64,000 nt of DNA from Streptomyces sp. NBC_00820 (GCF_036347055.1 NZ_CP108882.1:930001-994000), one strand, 5' to 3'. Numbered from the stretch's first letter, positions 52,376 to 61,798 are shown. The notes: a model not told the origin generated them from the letters alone. Made by a program: numbers and translations.

Positions 52376-52996
52376 TCAGAGGTTGGTGCGTTCGGGCCGT
52401 GCCGTCGGACCGAGACGACCGGAGGAACCCTTCGCGTGCGAGGAGTGGACGGGTCCGGGGGGTTCCTGGGCCCCGCCGGATCCGGGGTGTGTGCCCGACC
52501 GCAGGGCGGCCGAGCCGATGTCGTGCGGGGGCGGCGGGCTCGTGGCATCGCTGTCCTCGGCCGCGGCCCGCTGCTCGCCGTTCGCGTCGTGCCCGTCGGC
52601 GCCGTTTCCGGAACGGGACTGGGTCAGCCAGGCGACGGCCGCGCCGGTGAGCGCGACCGGCCACTCCACCACGCCGGCGACGCCGAGCACTCCGGCCCCG
52701 GCGTAGACCGCCATCCGCCGGCCGCGCGGCGACACCGCGCCGATCTTGTCCAGCGCCTCCCCGGTGACCGCCTCGACTTTGCCGAGCGCTTCCCCGGTGA
52801 CCGTCTCGACTTTGCCGAGCGCTTCCCCGGTGACCGTCTCCACCTTGCCCAGTGCCTCCCCGGTGACCGCGCCGACCTTGTCGAGCGTCCCTTCGGCGGC
52901 CCTGCCGACCGCTTCGGCGCCGGGCATCTTGCGCAGCATGGAGGCCGCGGCGTGCAGCGGGGCCGTGAGGACCGACGACGTTTTCTGGTCAGTCAT
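52376..52996 (-). CDS. CtpI-linked membrane protein with LEA-like 11-residue repeats
   Basis: A 206-residue protein directly upstream of the CtpI-type ATPase. Residues 38-92 are five tandem 11-mers such as LGKVETVTGEA (consecutive copies at 38, 49, 60, 71 and 82), encoded by 33-bp DNA repeats at about 52721-52885. The pattern suits an amphipathic helix, as in LEA-type proteins. A single hydrophobic helix (YAGAGVLGVAGVVEWPVAL) follows, then a disordered, Pro/Gly/Ser-rich tail. ATG 52996 has GAGGAG upstream. It may scaffold or shield the ATPase at the membrane. Confidence 0.78.
   Translation of the reverse strand: MTDQKTSSVLTAPLHAAASMLRKMPGAEAVGRAAEGTLDKVGAVTGEALGKVETVTGEALGKVETVTGEALGKVEAVTGEALDKIGAVSPRGRRMAVYAGAGVLGVAGVVEWPVALTGAAVAWLTQSRSGNGADGHDANGEQRAAAEDSDATSPPPPHDIGSAALRSGTHPGSGGAQEPPGPVHSSHAKGSSGRLGPTARPERTNL
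52754..52885. repeat. 33-bp coding tandem repeat (4 strong copies plus a weaker fifth)
   Basis: Encodes the 11-residue repeats of the ATPase partner protein. Two central copies are nearly identical, which shows recent expansion. Confidence 0.9.
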
Positions 52997-53591
52997 GACT
53001 CTCCTCGGGTGAGATCGCCTGCCGGGCCCCACTGACGGCCCGCGACCGCGCTGGGTCATCCCCCTCTCCCAGGGAACGCCACCGACCGCACCCTCGCCAC
53101 TCGGCCCCCGCACCCGGCGTGGCGAGCGGGGGCCTCCGCGGGGGCGGGCGAAGGCCCTCTCCCCTGGGGCCGGCACGCGAAGGCTTCGGGCCACGCCGGA
53201 GAGCGTCGAGGCCGGTCGGCGGAACGGACGCGGTCGCCGGCCCGCCCGCGCCCGGCCAGTCACCTGCAGACACCCGCGCCCAGCCGCCACGCACACCCGC
53301 CGTACGGCTCTCGGCGTCACCGCCGGGCTCACGCCTCCGCACCGCGTGCGCCCGCGGGGTCGGTAACCGCCACGGAGGCACGAGGCCGGTCGGTCGCACG
53401 GACGCCCACGCGAACTGTCACCGGCCCCCACGCGCCCGGCCGGTCACCTGCACACACCCGCGCCCAGCCGCCACGCACACCCGCCGTACGGCTCTCGGCG
53501 TCACCGTCGGACGCACGTCTCCGTTGGACGCCCCTCGAACCCGTACCGCGGCGCCCGTGCGCGCGGCCTCTCGCCGTGTACGGCGGTGCGG
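52997..53591. repeat. 595-bp gap with a 76-bp direct duplication
   Basis: Segments 53247-53322 and 53431-53506 match over 76 bp with two differences, and weaker similarity extends upstream (GAGGCCGGTCGG). No open frame across them is credible. Located between the PaaX stop and the membrane-protein start, both on the minus strand. Confidence 0.75.
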
Positions 53592-54356
53592 TCAATCCGC
53601 GTTCCCCCGCAGCCCGACCGACGTGGCCAGCTCGCGTTGGTATGCGGTGTATGCCGCTCGGAGGGCCTCGCCGGGCCAGTCGGCGGGGAGGAGGCCGGCG
53701 GGCAGGACGGGGTCGGTGAGCAGGTGGCGTACGACCGCGGCGAGGACGGTGAGGCGGTCGGCGGGGTGCCGGGATGCGGCCGATCGGGTCAGCAGGGTCC
53801 GGGCGGTGGCCGCCCAGTCGTCCGGCGCCCACAGGCGGCCGACCAGCTCGTGGGCGGGCTCGTCGGGGCGGGAGGTACAGGTCAGGGCGACTCGGTGCAG
53901 TTCTTCCGGCAGGGGCCGGGCGAGGTTGGCCGGGCGCAGCCAGACGCCCTCGCGGAGTTCGGCCAGGCGCAGGGCGGTCAGCCGGGCACGCAGGTCGGCG
54001 CGTTCGGCGGGCCCGCGGCCGGTCGCGGTGATCACGACCATCTCCCAGTCGCCGTCCCACGCGCGCGTGCGTGGGCGCACGGCGTCGTCCTGACGGCGCT
54101 GGCGGGCCAGCAGCCGGTCGCTGAGTCCGTAGACGGCGTCCGTGCGCCTGAGGTCGCCGGCGGCCACCATCCGGCTCAGCGCGGCCCGGAGCGTGGAGCC
54201 GCCCACGCCGAACGGCTCCACCAGCCGGACCAGGTCCTTCACGGGCAGGCGCGGCGGATGCGTGCCGAGGAGCAGGCTCAGCACGACCGATCGCGCGGAC
54301 AGCGGCCGCAGCCCGGTTCCGGCCTCGTCCGGCGCCGCCGGCACGTTCATGCGCAT
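53592..54356 (-). CDS. PaaX-family transcriptional repressor
   Basis: A 254-residue PaaX protein: N-terminal winged HTH (SARSVVLSLLLGTHPPRLPVKDLV), then LVEPFGVGGSTLRAALSRMVAAGDL, and the C-terminal PaaX domain with WDGDWEMVVIT and LPADWPGEALRAAYTAYQREL. It should respond to a CoA ester. ATG 54356 is one of three close starts, with no strong ribosome site, so it may be leaderless. It is divergent from an AidB-like dehydrogenase; the shared 80-bp promoter holds a GTTGCA/TGCAAC dyad. Confidence 0.85.
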   Translation of the reverse strand: MRMNVPAAPDEAGTGLRPLSARSVVLSLLLGTHPPRLPVKDLVRLVEPFGVGGSTLRAALSRMVAAGDLRRTDAVYGLSDRLLARQRRQDDAVRPRTRAWDGDWEMVVITATGRGPAERADLRARLTALRLAELREGVWLRPANLARPLPEELHRVALTCTSRPDEPAHELVGRLWAPDDWAATARTLLTRSAASRHPADRLTVLAAVVRHLLTDPVLPAGLLPADWPGEALRAAYTAYQRELATSVGLRGNAD

Positions 54357-54383
54357 GAGCACAGACTGTACGTGGAGCGGCTT

Positions 54384-54419
54384 GTTGCATCATTGCGACA
54401 GTCGTAGGAAGAGTGCAAC
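54384..54419. promoter_or_regulatory. Putative PaaX-family operator
   Basis: Inverted repeat GTTGCA (54384-54389) / TGCAAC (54414-54419), 24 bp apart, with a further GTTGCATCATTGCGAC half-dyad, in the divergent PaaX/AidB promoter. Confidence 0.4.
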
Positions 54420-54427
54420 ATGGCGTC

Positions 54428-56095
54428 ATGGTCTCGATACCCGAGCGGCCGGCGGCGCAGCCGCCGCACGCCACGCATGACGTCACCAACCAGGCCCCGC
54501 TCCTGGCCCCGTACGACGCGTCCGACGACAGCGCGCTGCTGGAGGGGCTGCGCCGGGAGGGGGCCGGCTGGGCCGAGGACGGCGTCCGGCACCTGGGCCT
54601 GCTGGCCGGTGGCCGGGAGGCGCAGGAGTGGGGCGAGCTGGCCAACCGGCACGAGCCGGAGCTGCGTACCCACGACCGCTACGGCCACCGTGTCGACGAG
54701 GTCGACTTCCACCCCAGCTGGCACCACCTGATGCGGACCGCCGTGGCCGAGGGTCTGGCCGGTGCCCCGTGGGCGGACGACCGGCCCGGTGCGCACGTGG
54801 CGCGCACCGCGGGCGGGCTGGTGTGGGGCCAGACGGAGGCCGGGCACGGCTGTCCGACGTCGATGACGTACGCCGCCGTACCCGCCCTGCGCACCCAGCC
54901 GGACCTCGCCAAGATCTACGAGCCCCTCCTCACCAGCCGGGAGTACGACCCGGAGCTGCGCGTGCCCACCGAGAAGCCCGGCCTGCTCGCCGGGATGGGC
55001 ATGACGGAGAAGCAGGGCGGCTCGGACGTCCGCACCAACACCACCGTGGCCACCCCGACCGCCGAACCCGGCGTGTACACGCTGCGCGGGCACAAGTGGT
55101 TCACGTCGGCGCCCATGTGCGACGTGTTCCTGGTGCTGGCCCAGGCGCCGGGCGGACTGTCCTGCTTCCTGGTGCCGCGGGTGCTGCCGGACGGCAGCCG
55201 CAACACCTTCCGGATCCAGCGGCTGAAGGACAAGCTCGGCAACCGGTCCAACGCCTCCTCGGAGCCGGAGTTCGAGCAGACGGTGGCCTGGCTGGTCGGC
55301 CCCGAGGGGCGGGGGGTGAAGACCATCATCGAGATGGTCAACTGCACCCGGCTGGACTGCGTGATGTCCTCGGCGACGCTGATGCGCAAGACACTCGTCG
55401 AGGCGGGGCACCACGCACGCCACCGCAGCGCGTTCGGCGCCCGGCTCCTCGACCAGCCGCTCATGCGCAACGTCCTGGCCGACCTGGCGCTGGAGTCCGA
55501 GGCGGCGACCACGCTCACGCTGCGGCTGGCCGGGGCGGCCGACCGGGCGGTGCGCGGGGACGTGGGCGAACGCGCCTTCCGGCGGATCGCCACCGCCGTC
55601 GGCAAGTACTGGGTCACCAAGCGGGGTCCGGCGTTCACCGCGGAGGCCCTGGAGTGCCTGGGCGGCAACGGGTACGTCGAGGACTCGGGCATGCCCCGGC
55701 ACTACCGGGAGGCGCCACTGCTGTCCATCTGGGAGGGCTCGGGGAACGTCAACGCACTCGACGTGCTGCGCGCCCTCGGCCGTGACCCGGAGACCGCGGA
55801 GGCCCTGTTCGCCGAACTCGCCCTCGCGCGCGGGGCCGACGCCCGCCTGGACACGGCCGTAACCGGCCTGAAGCGGCAGCTGGCCGAGACCGATCAGGCG
55901 GGCGCACGCCGGCTGGTGGAGCGGATGGCGCTCGCCCTCCAGGCATCCTTGCTGGTCCGGCACGCCCCGCACGCGGTCGCGGACGCCTTCTGCGCCTCCC
56001 GACTGGGCGGCGACTGGGGGCACGCGTTCGGCACGCTGCCCGCCGGGGCCGACCTGGACACGATCCTGGAGCGGGCGCTGCCCGCCCGGGACTGA
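54428..56095 (+). CDS. AidB-like acyl-CoA dehydrogenase
   Basis: A 555-residue flavoprotein of the AidB branch, larger than ordinary acyl-CoA dehydrogenases (about 380). It has THDVTNQAPLLAPYD at the start, the FAD-binding GMGMTEKQGGSDVRTNTT, and WFTSAPMCDVFLV. The catalytic/AidB block is ALECLGGNGYVEDSGMPRHYREAPLLSIWEGSGNVNALDVLRAL (in parts). It may oxidise acyl-CoAs or protect DNA. ATG 54428 was chosen; GTG 54413 is an alternative. Likely controlled by the divergent PaaX. Confidence 0.9.
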   Translation: MVSIPERPAAQPPHATHDVTNQAPLLAPYDASDDSALLEGLRREGAGWAEDGVRHLGLLAGGREAQEWGELANRHEPELRTHDRYGHRVDEVDFHPSWHHLMRTAVAEGLAGAPWADDRPGAHVARTAGGLVWGQTEAGHGCPTSMTYAAVPALRTQPDLAKIYEPLLTSREYDPELRVPTEKPGLLAGMGMTEKQGGSDVRTNTTVATPTAEPGVYTLRGHKWFTSAPMCDVFLVLAQAPGGLSCFLVPRVLPDGSRNTFRIQRLKDKLGNRSNASSEPEFEQTVAWLVGPEGRGVKTIIEMVNCTRLDCVMSSATLMRKTLVEAGHHARHRSAFGARLLDQPLMRNVLADLALESEAATTLTLRLAGAADRAVRGDVGERAFRRIATAVGKYWVTKRGPAFTAEALECLGGNGYVEDSGMPRHYREAPLLSIWEGSGNVNALDVLRALGRDPETAEALFAELALARGADARLDTAVTGLKRQLAETDQAGARRLVERMALALQASLLVRHAPHAVADAFCASRLGGDWGHAFGTLPAGADLDTILERALPARD

Positions 56096-56509
56096 TCCCC
56101 GGCCCGGACGCCCGACCGTGGCATCCCCCTCCCTCCCTGTGCGCCCGACCGGGACCGCTCCGCCTCGCCGCCCGCGAGGAGGTTCCGGACGGGGTGGCAT
56201 CGCCGAACCGCTGGTCGGCACAGGGGCGGAGAGCGGGGACCCCCGCGCCCATGAGGCGGTCCGCGCGGGCGCCGCGGTGTTCGCCTCGCCCGCCGGCGAC
56301 CCGGACGCGGGGGTGCGCCGGGCGGCCAGGACATCGCCGACGACGAGGCGCTTCTGACGGCGTGCCAGGCGCTGACGGCGAGCAGGGAGCCCGGCGCGGG
56401 CCTCGCCCCTGCACCGACGGCGCGCGCCACCCCGCGGGTGAACGGAACACCGGCTCGGGCGGGGAGGCCGCATGCCTGCCGCTCCCGGCAGCGGGCGGCA
56501 GCCGCAGGC
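56096..56509. other. Gap with a coding-like orphan segment
   Basis: About 414 bp between convergent genes. One plus-strand frame near 56315-56400 reads GQDIADDEALLTACQALTAS, which looks protein-like, but it has no clear start or end. It could be a remnant of a lost gene; I cannot identify the family. Confidence 0.3.
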
Positions 56510-57106
56510 TCAGCCCGTGGTGCGACCCCACTGCGGTCCGAGGCGGGCCCACTCCGCGTCCCAGCGGTCCATGCGGCGGCGCTCCAGGCGCCCGCGCAGG
56601 ACGAGCCCGCCGACGAACGGCACGGCGCCGGCGCTCACTCCCACCAGGGCGCCTATCAGGGTGGCGCGGAAGGCGGCCTCGGAGGCGGTGGTGGGGCGGG
56701 TGACCAGATGCCCCTGCGGGTCGGTCCAGACGGTGACCGGGGTACCGGCCTTGCTGCCCGGTGCGACCCTGGCCTGACCGGTGTGCGCCGAGCCGTCGGC
56801 CACGGTCCAGCGGACCTCGGCCCAGAGCCGCTCGCCGTCCCTGGCCGCCGAGGAGGACCTGCCGGGCGCGTCGGCGACGACGCGGGCGACGGCGGTGTGC
56901 CAGGTGGCGCGTTCCCGGGCCAGCCCGTGCTCCACCGACCGGGCTCCGGCGAGACCCGCCAGCACACCGGTCAGGACGGTCAGCAGCCAGGCGCCGAGCA
57001 CCACCCACGCCTCCACCACGTCGGCCCGGCGCCTGAGCGGATTACGCCGCCAACGCCACAGCCACAGCTTCGGCCCACGGAACACCGACAGAGACGACAA
57101 GGGCAT
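56510..57106 (-). CDS. Rv1733c-like two-helix membrane protein
   Basis: A roughly 198-residue membrane protein with the typical opening KLWLWRWRRNPLRRRADVVEAW, a first helix VLGAWLLTVLTGVLAGL, a soluble part holding KAGTPVTVWTDPQGHLV, and a second helix ALVGVSAGAVPFVGGLVL. Rv1733c in mycobacteria belongs to the DosR dormancy regulon, but function is unknown. ATG 57106 is directly preceded by AGGAGG (no spacer), so a TTG at 57100 or ATG 57148 may be used. Confidence 0.75.
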   Translation of the reverse strand: MPLSSLSVFRGPKLWLWRWRRNPLRRRADVVEAWVVLGAWLLTVLTGVLAGLAGARSVEHGLARERATWHTAVARVVADAPGRSSSAARDGERLWAEVRWTVADGSAHTGQARVAPGSKAGTPVTVWTDPQGHLVTRPTTASEAAFRATLIGALVGVSAGAVPFVGGLVLRGRLERRRMDRWDAEWARLGPQWGRTTG

Positions 57107-57380
57107 CCTCCTCACGAGCCGCACCGACCGACGGGACCGCCCTCCCATACGGACGAGGCCGCCCCGTTGCTCACGCCGAGCCGTCCTCCCGACGGTCGCA
57201 CGAGACACCCCTTTCGCGCAGGCACATCCCGGAACGTGCCCGCCCGAGCTTGGCGACAGGCCGACGGAAACCGCTCTGACCTGCGGCGACGCCAAGTCTT
57301 CACGTGACTGTCAGTGGCGAGGTGCACACTGGCCGATATCTGACGACTACCTGGACACAGACGTCCCGGAGGTGATCGGC

Positions 57381-58466
57381 ATGACCGAGGTACTGCTCGC
57401 CGTGGGCACCCGAAAAGGTCTGTTCATCGGGCGCCGGCGCGACGGCACCTGGGAGTTCGACGACGGTCCGTACTTCAACGCGCAGGCCGTCCACTCGGTC
57501 GCGATCGACACCCGGGGCGGCAGGGTGCGGCTGCTGGCGGGCGGCGACAGCGCGCACTGGGGCCCGTCGGTGTTCCACTCCGACGACCTGGGCCGCACCT
57601 GGACCGAACCCGCCCGCCCCGCCGTCAGGTTCCCCAAGGACACCGGCGCCTCGCTGGAGCGGGTCTGGCAGCTGCACCCGGCCGCCGCCGAGCCGGACGT
57701 GGTGTACGCGGGCACGGAACCGGCGGCGCTGTACCGCTCGGAGGACCGCGGGGAGACCTTCGCGCTGGTGCGCCCGCTGTGGGAGCACCCGACCCGCTCC
57801 CGATGGGTGCCGGGCGGTGGCGGTGAGGGCCTGCACACCGTGCTCACGGACGCGCGCGACCCGCGGGCGGTGACCGTGGCGGTCTCCACCGCCGGCGTGT
57901 TCCGCACCACGGACGGCGGGGCGAGCTGGGCACCGTCCAACTCCGGTGTGGCCGCGGTGTTCCTGCCGGACCCGCACCCCGAGTTCGGCCAGTGCGTGCA
58001 CAAGGTCGCCAGGGACGCGGTCGACCCCGACCGGCTGTATCTGCAGAACCACTGGGGTGTGTACCGCAGCGACGACGGGGGCGCGCACTGGACCGACATC
58101 GGGGCGGGGCTGCCGTCCACGTTCGGTTTCGCGGTGGCCGCCCATCCGCACCGGGGCGACACGGCGTACGTCTTCCCGATCAACGCCGACATCGACCGGG
58201 TGCCCGCCGACCGCCGCTGCCGGGTCTACCGCACGACCGACGCGGGCAAGAACTGGGAACCGCTGGTGACAGGGCTGCCGGCCGGGGATCACTACGGCAC
58301 CGTCCTGCGGGACGCCCTGCACACGGACGACGCCGACCCGGCCGGTATCTACTTCGGCAACCGCAACGGCGAGGTGTACGCCTCGGCCGACGACGGCGAC
58401 AGCTGGCAACAGCTCGCCTCGCACCTGCCGGACGTGCTGTGCGTGCGGGCGGCGGTGGTCGACTGA
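57381..58466 (+). CDS. Six-bladed BNR/Asp-box beta-propeller protein
   Basis: A 361-residue protein with six Asp-box repeats: HSDDLGRTW, RSEDRGETF, RTTDGGASW, RSDDGGAHW, RTTDAGKNW and SADDGDSW. They define six propeller blades of the sialidase/VPS10-like type. No signal peptide is seen, so it is cytoplasmic and not a typical secreted sialidase. ATG 57381 has GGAGGTGATC upstream, a nearly perfect anti-rRNA match, so expression may be high. It is convergent with cydB, only 9 bp away. Confidence 0.87.
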   Translation: MTEVLLAVGTRKGLFIGRRRDGTWEFDDGPYFNAQAVHSVAIDTRGGRVRLLAGGDSAHWGPSVFHSDDLGRTWTEPARPAVRFPKDTGASLERVWQLHPAAAEPDVVYAGTEPAALYRSEDRGETFALVRPLWEHPTRSRWVPGGGGEGLHTVLTDARDPRAVTVAVSTAGVFRTTDGGASWAPSNSGVAAVFLPDPHPEFGQCVHKVARDAVDPDRLYLQNHWGVYRSDDGGAHWTDIGAGLPSTFGFAVAAHPHRGDTAYVFPINADIDRVPADRRCRVYRTTDAGKNWEPLVTGLPAGDHYGTVLRDALHTDDADPAGIYFGNRNGEVYASADDGDSWQQLASHLPDVLCVRAAVVD

Positions 58467-58475
58467 GCGGCGGGG

Positions 58476-59495
58476 TCACAGGGTGCTGGGTGGCGGCCGG
58501 TCCCCGACCCCCACGCTGCCGCGTCCGCTGAGCCGGAACAGCAGGATCAGGGACGGCAGGATGAGGACCGCCGCCACGCACGCGACGGCGACGACGACCG
58601 CGAGGGTGGCGTCGGGTGCGGCCGCCTCGGAGATGGTGAGGTGGGTGCCCAGGAGGTAGGGGTACTGGGCCACGCCCCAGCCGCACACGACCAGTGCGAC
58701 GGCCGCCGCCGCACTCTCGCGCACTCCGCGCGTCCGGTCGAGCGCCAGCAGGGCGAGACCCAGGAATCCGCCGACCGCCGCCAGCACGATCAGGGGCAGC
58801 GCGGGTCCGCTGAGCTTGTCGAACAGCCGGGGGGAGTCGGCCTGGAGGACGAAGATGCCGGCGATGCTGACGGCACCGGTCACCGCTCCCGCGGCGAGGG
58901 CCCGGTAGCGGTAGTAGCGGCGCAGCACGGGCTTGTCGCGGCGCTTGGCCTCCACCACCAGGTAGGTGGCGGCGAGGTAGGCGCAGGAGAGCACCGCGAG
59001 CACGCCGCCGAGGATGCTGGTGGGGTTCACCCAGCTGGACACGGCGTCGCCGCCGCCCTGCGTCGGCACGCGTCCGGAGGCGAGGCCGCCGGCGATGGAG
59101 CCGAAGCAGTACGGCGTCAGGACCGAGGAGAGCGCGAAGGCCGCGCCGTACAGGCGCTGCTCGGGGGTGCGGATCGACGCCTTGCGGAACGCGAAGCCCG
59201 CCCCGCGCAGCACGATGCCGAGCAGGGCGAGCACCAGGGGGATGTACAGCGTGGTCGTGATGGCGGAGAAGGCGGTGGGGAATCCGCTCCACAGGACGAC
59301 GAGGCAGTAGATCAGCCAGGTGTGGTTGGCCTCCCACACGGGGGCGAGGGACGCGTCGATCAGCTTGCGGGGAGCGTGCCCGCGCCGGGCTCCGCCCGCG
59401 ATGAGGTCCCAGAAGCCGGCGCCGAAGTCCGCGCCGCCCAGCACGGCGTAGGCGATGACGCCGATGAAGAGGAACACCGCCACGACATCGGCCAT
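58476..59495 (-). CDS. cydB: Cytochrome bd ubiquinol/menaquinol oxidase subunit II
   Basis: A 339-residue CydB with nine hydrophobic segments and the family opening AVLGGADFGAGFWDL, HTWLIYCLVVLWSGFPTAF and GVAQYPYLL. It forms the bd oxidase with CydA at the membrane and reduces oxygen to water without proton pumping. ATG 59495 directly abuts the cydA TAA, so translation is coupled. CydDC (the ABC assembly transporter) is not next to it. Confidence 0.95.
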   Translation of the reverse strand: MADVVAVFLFIGVIAYAVLGGADFGAGFWDLIAGGARRGHAPRKLIDASLAPVWEANHTWLIYCLVVLWSGFPTAFSAITTTLYIPLVLALLGIVLRGAGFAFRKASIRTPEQRLYGAAFALSSVLTPYCFGSIAGGLASGRVPTQGGGDAVSSWVNPTSILGGVLAVLSCAYLAATYLVVEAKRRDKPVLRRYYRYRALAAGAVTGAVSIAGIFVLQADSPRLFDKLSGPALPLIVLAAVGGFLGLALLALDRTRGVRESAAAAVALVVCGWGVAQYPYLLGTHLTISEAAAPDATLAVVVAVACVAAVLILPSLILLFRLSGRGSVGVGDRPPPSTL

Positions 59496-60950
59496 TTACG
59501 ACACCTTCCCCTCGGAGCGCTCGGGCGGTGTGCCTTGCGCGTCTTCCGGTCCGTAGGGCACGTGCACGCTCTCGTCGCCCTGCTCCTGCCACCGTTTCTT
59601 CATGGAGTGCAGCACCCACAGGGCGCCGGTGCCGACCGCGGCGTACAGGACCACCACGACCCCGAACGTCGGCCACAGGTTGCCCACGGTCGTCACGGCG
59701 TCCCTGGTCCTGAGCAGTCCCACGACGATCCAGGGCTGACGGCCCACCTCGGTGACGACCCAGCCGCTCTCCAGGCTGAGGATCGAGACGATGCCGCAGA
59801 CGGAGGCCGCGCCCAGGAACCAGCGGTTGGTCTCCAGGGTGTCGCGGCGCTTCCACCACAGCCAGAGGAACCACACGGCGACGGCCAGCATGAGCATGGA
59901 GGTGCCGACCATGATGTCGAACGCCCAGTGCACGATGTTGACCTGCGCGGTGGTGGGTCTGATGTCCGGGGGGACGGCGTCGAGTCCCTTGATCGTGGTC
60001 GAGGGTTTGAATCCGGCGAGGATGGAGGCCACGTCCGGGACCGAGATCCCGTAACGGACCTTGCCGTCGATCAGTACTCCGCCGAGCGTCTCGGGCACGT
60101 TCTTGCCGGTGGTGGGGAGCAGTTCGATCGCCGCGAACTTGGCGGGCTCGTCGTCGAAGACCTGTCGGGCGATCGTGTCGCCGACGAAGATCTGCACGGG
60201 CAGGGCGACGGCGGCGGTCACGAAGCTGATCAGGAATCCGAGCCGCTGGTAGCGGCCTCGCCTGCCCCGGAGCATGCCGACGGTGTAGACGCTCGCCACG
60301 ACGAATCCCGCGACGATGTAGGCGGCGAGGAGCATGTGCCAGAACTGGAGCCAGAAGGCGTTGTTGAAGAACACCTCGGCCGGCCGTACCGAGACGACCT
60401 TGCCGTCGCGCATGGTGATGCCGCCGGGCTGGTTCATCCAGCTGTTGGCGGCGATGACGGCGGCGGCTCCGCCGACGCTCGCCAGGGCCACGGGGACACC
60501 CGACCAGAAGTGCGCCCAGGGGCGCATCCGGTCCCAGCCGTAGATGTAGATGGCGACGAAGATGGCCTCGAGGAAGAAGAACAGCCCCTCGATCGCGAAC
60601 GGGAATCCGAACGCCGAGCCGTACGTCTTCATGAGCCCCGGCCACAGGATGCCCAGCTCGAAGGAGAGGACGGTGCCGGTGATGGCACCGACCGCGAACA
60701 GCACGGCGGCCACCTTCGACCACCGACGGGCCAGCAGGAGCGCCGTGCTGTCGCCCTTGCGCAGCCCCCGGTAGTTCGCGATCAGCATGAGGCTGGTGAG
60801 CGCGACACCGAAGGGCACCAGGATGATGTGGAAGCCGAGTGTGAAGGCCATCTGCTCGCGGGCCGGGAGCAGCTGATCGGGGTCCGCGGCGGCGAGGACC
60901 ACTTGGTACGGAACCAGGTCGTGGTAGGGAACCAGGTCGGCAATCGTCAT
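59496..60950 (-). CDS. cydA: Cytochrome bd oxidase subunit I
   Basis: A 484-residue CydA. The quinol/haem region GWVVTEVGRQPW is clear, with R-E-Q-M-A-F-T-L-G-F-H near the N terminus (haem ligand His) and FPFAIEGLFFFLEAIF. The Q-loop is the short type. It is the first gene of cydAB and likely induced under low oxygen; an Rv1733c-like (hypoxia-associated in mycobacteria) gene lies only 1.4 kb beyond cydB. Confidence 0.95.
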   Translation of the reverse strand: MTIADLVPYHDLVPYQVVLAAADPDQLLPAREQMAFTLGFHIILVPFGVALTSLMLIANYRGLRKGDSTALLLARRWSKVAAVLFAVGAITGTVLSFELGILWPGLMKTYGSAFGFPFAIEGLFFFLEAIFVAIYIYGWDRMRPWAHFWSGVPVALASVGGAAAVIAANSWMNQPGGITMRDGKVVSVRPAEVFFNNAFWLQFWHMLLAAYIVAGFVVASVYTVGMLRGRRGRYQRLGFLISFVTAAVALPVQIFVGDTIARQVFDDEPAKFAAIELLPTTGKNVPETLGGVLIDGKVRYGISVPDVASILAGFKPSTTIKGLDAVPPDIRPTTAQVNIVHWAFDIMVGTSMLMLAVAVWFLWLWWKRRDTLETNRWFLGAASVCGIVSILSLESGWVVTEVGRQPWIVVGLLRTRDAVTTVGNLWPTFGVVVVLYAAVGTGALWVLHSMKKRWQEQGDESVHVPYGPEDAQGTPPERSEGKVS

Positions 60951-61129
60951 GGACGGGACCTCGCCTTCTCCTCAGTCGTTCCGCGAGGCTGGGCGCGGAC
61001 CGGCCACCCGTCCCGTTTCCGTTGCCGGGGCACCCGATCCGGTCACTCACACTTCACCCGGATCAGGTCATTCGGTTGCACACCGGGATCGATCGGCCCG
61101 ATCGGGATGTCTGACGGCCGGCCCGGCGG

Positions 61130-61798
61130 CTACGCGACGGCTCGCATGGCCGCCAGCAGCTCGGCCACCGTCGAGTCCGCGGCACGGTGCCAGGTGCCGC
61201 TGTGGCGGAGCATGGCGTGGTCACCGCCGGGCAGCAGCGCGACGTCGGCCCTGGCGCCCGCGTCCCGGGCCCGCCGGACGTACGACACCGACGCGCGCGG
61301 GTCGGTGACCCGGTCGCGGTCTCCGTGCAGCACGACGACGCGCTTGCCCTGGAGATGGGCCACCGGTTCGCCGTCCGGGCACCAGGGGGCCAGCGCCAGG
61401 ACGGCCCGCACCTCCGGCGCCGCCGCGGCGCGCAGTGCCGCGCGGCCACCCATCGAGTGGCCCACGAGGACGACGGGGACGTCTCCGACGAGACGCGCGA
61501 GTTCACCGAGAGCCCGCCGGGCGTCCCGCACGGGGTCGGCGTCGCCGTCGTTCCATCCCCGGACGCGGTAGCGCACCTCTCCCACGAGGACGTCGCCGTC
61601 CGCCGCCGCCGAGACGGCGCGTACGAACGGCCGCATCCGCAGGGCGGCCGGCTGCCAGGGCCGCGCGGGGGCCCGGCTGTCGGCCTTGCCGCCGTGCAGG
61701 AACAGCACGGCCGCGCGGGCCGGCCGGGCGGCGGAGCGCACCACCGCCAGTGCGGCGAGCCCGTCGTCGGCACCGGGGGCGGATGCTCTGCCTGTCAT
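61130..61798 (-). CDS. Alpha/beta hydrolase (dienelactone-hydrolase-like)
   Basis: A 222-residue alpha/beta hydrolase with the nucleophile elbow VLVGHSMGGRAAL, an oxyanion region LFLHGGKADSRAPARPW, acid in HGDRDRVTD and catalytic His in PGGDHAML. It lacks a signal peptide or lid domain. Substrate unknown: ester, lactone or peptide. It is monocistronic, between cydA and the sigma-factor operon. Confidence 0.9.
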   Translation of the reverse strand: MTGRASAPGADDGLAALAVVRSAARPARAAVLFLHGGKADSRAPARPWQPAALRMRPFVRAVSAAADGDVLVGEVRYRVRGWNDGDADPVRDARRALGELARLVGDVPVVLVGHSMGGRAALRAAAAPEVRAVLALAPWCPDGEPVAHLQGKRVVVLHGDRDRVTDPRASVSYVRRARDAGARADVALLPGGDHAMLRHSGTWHRAADSTVAELLAAMRAVA

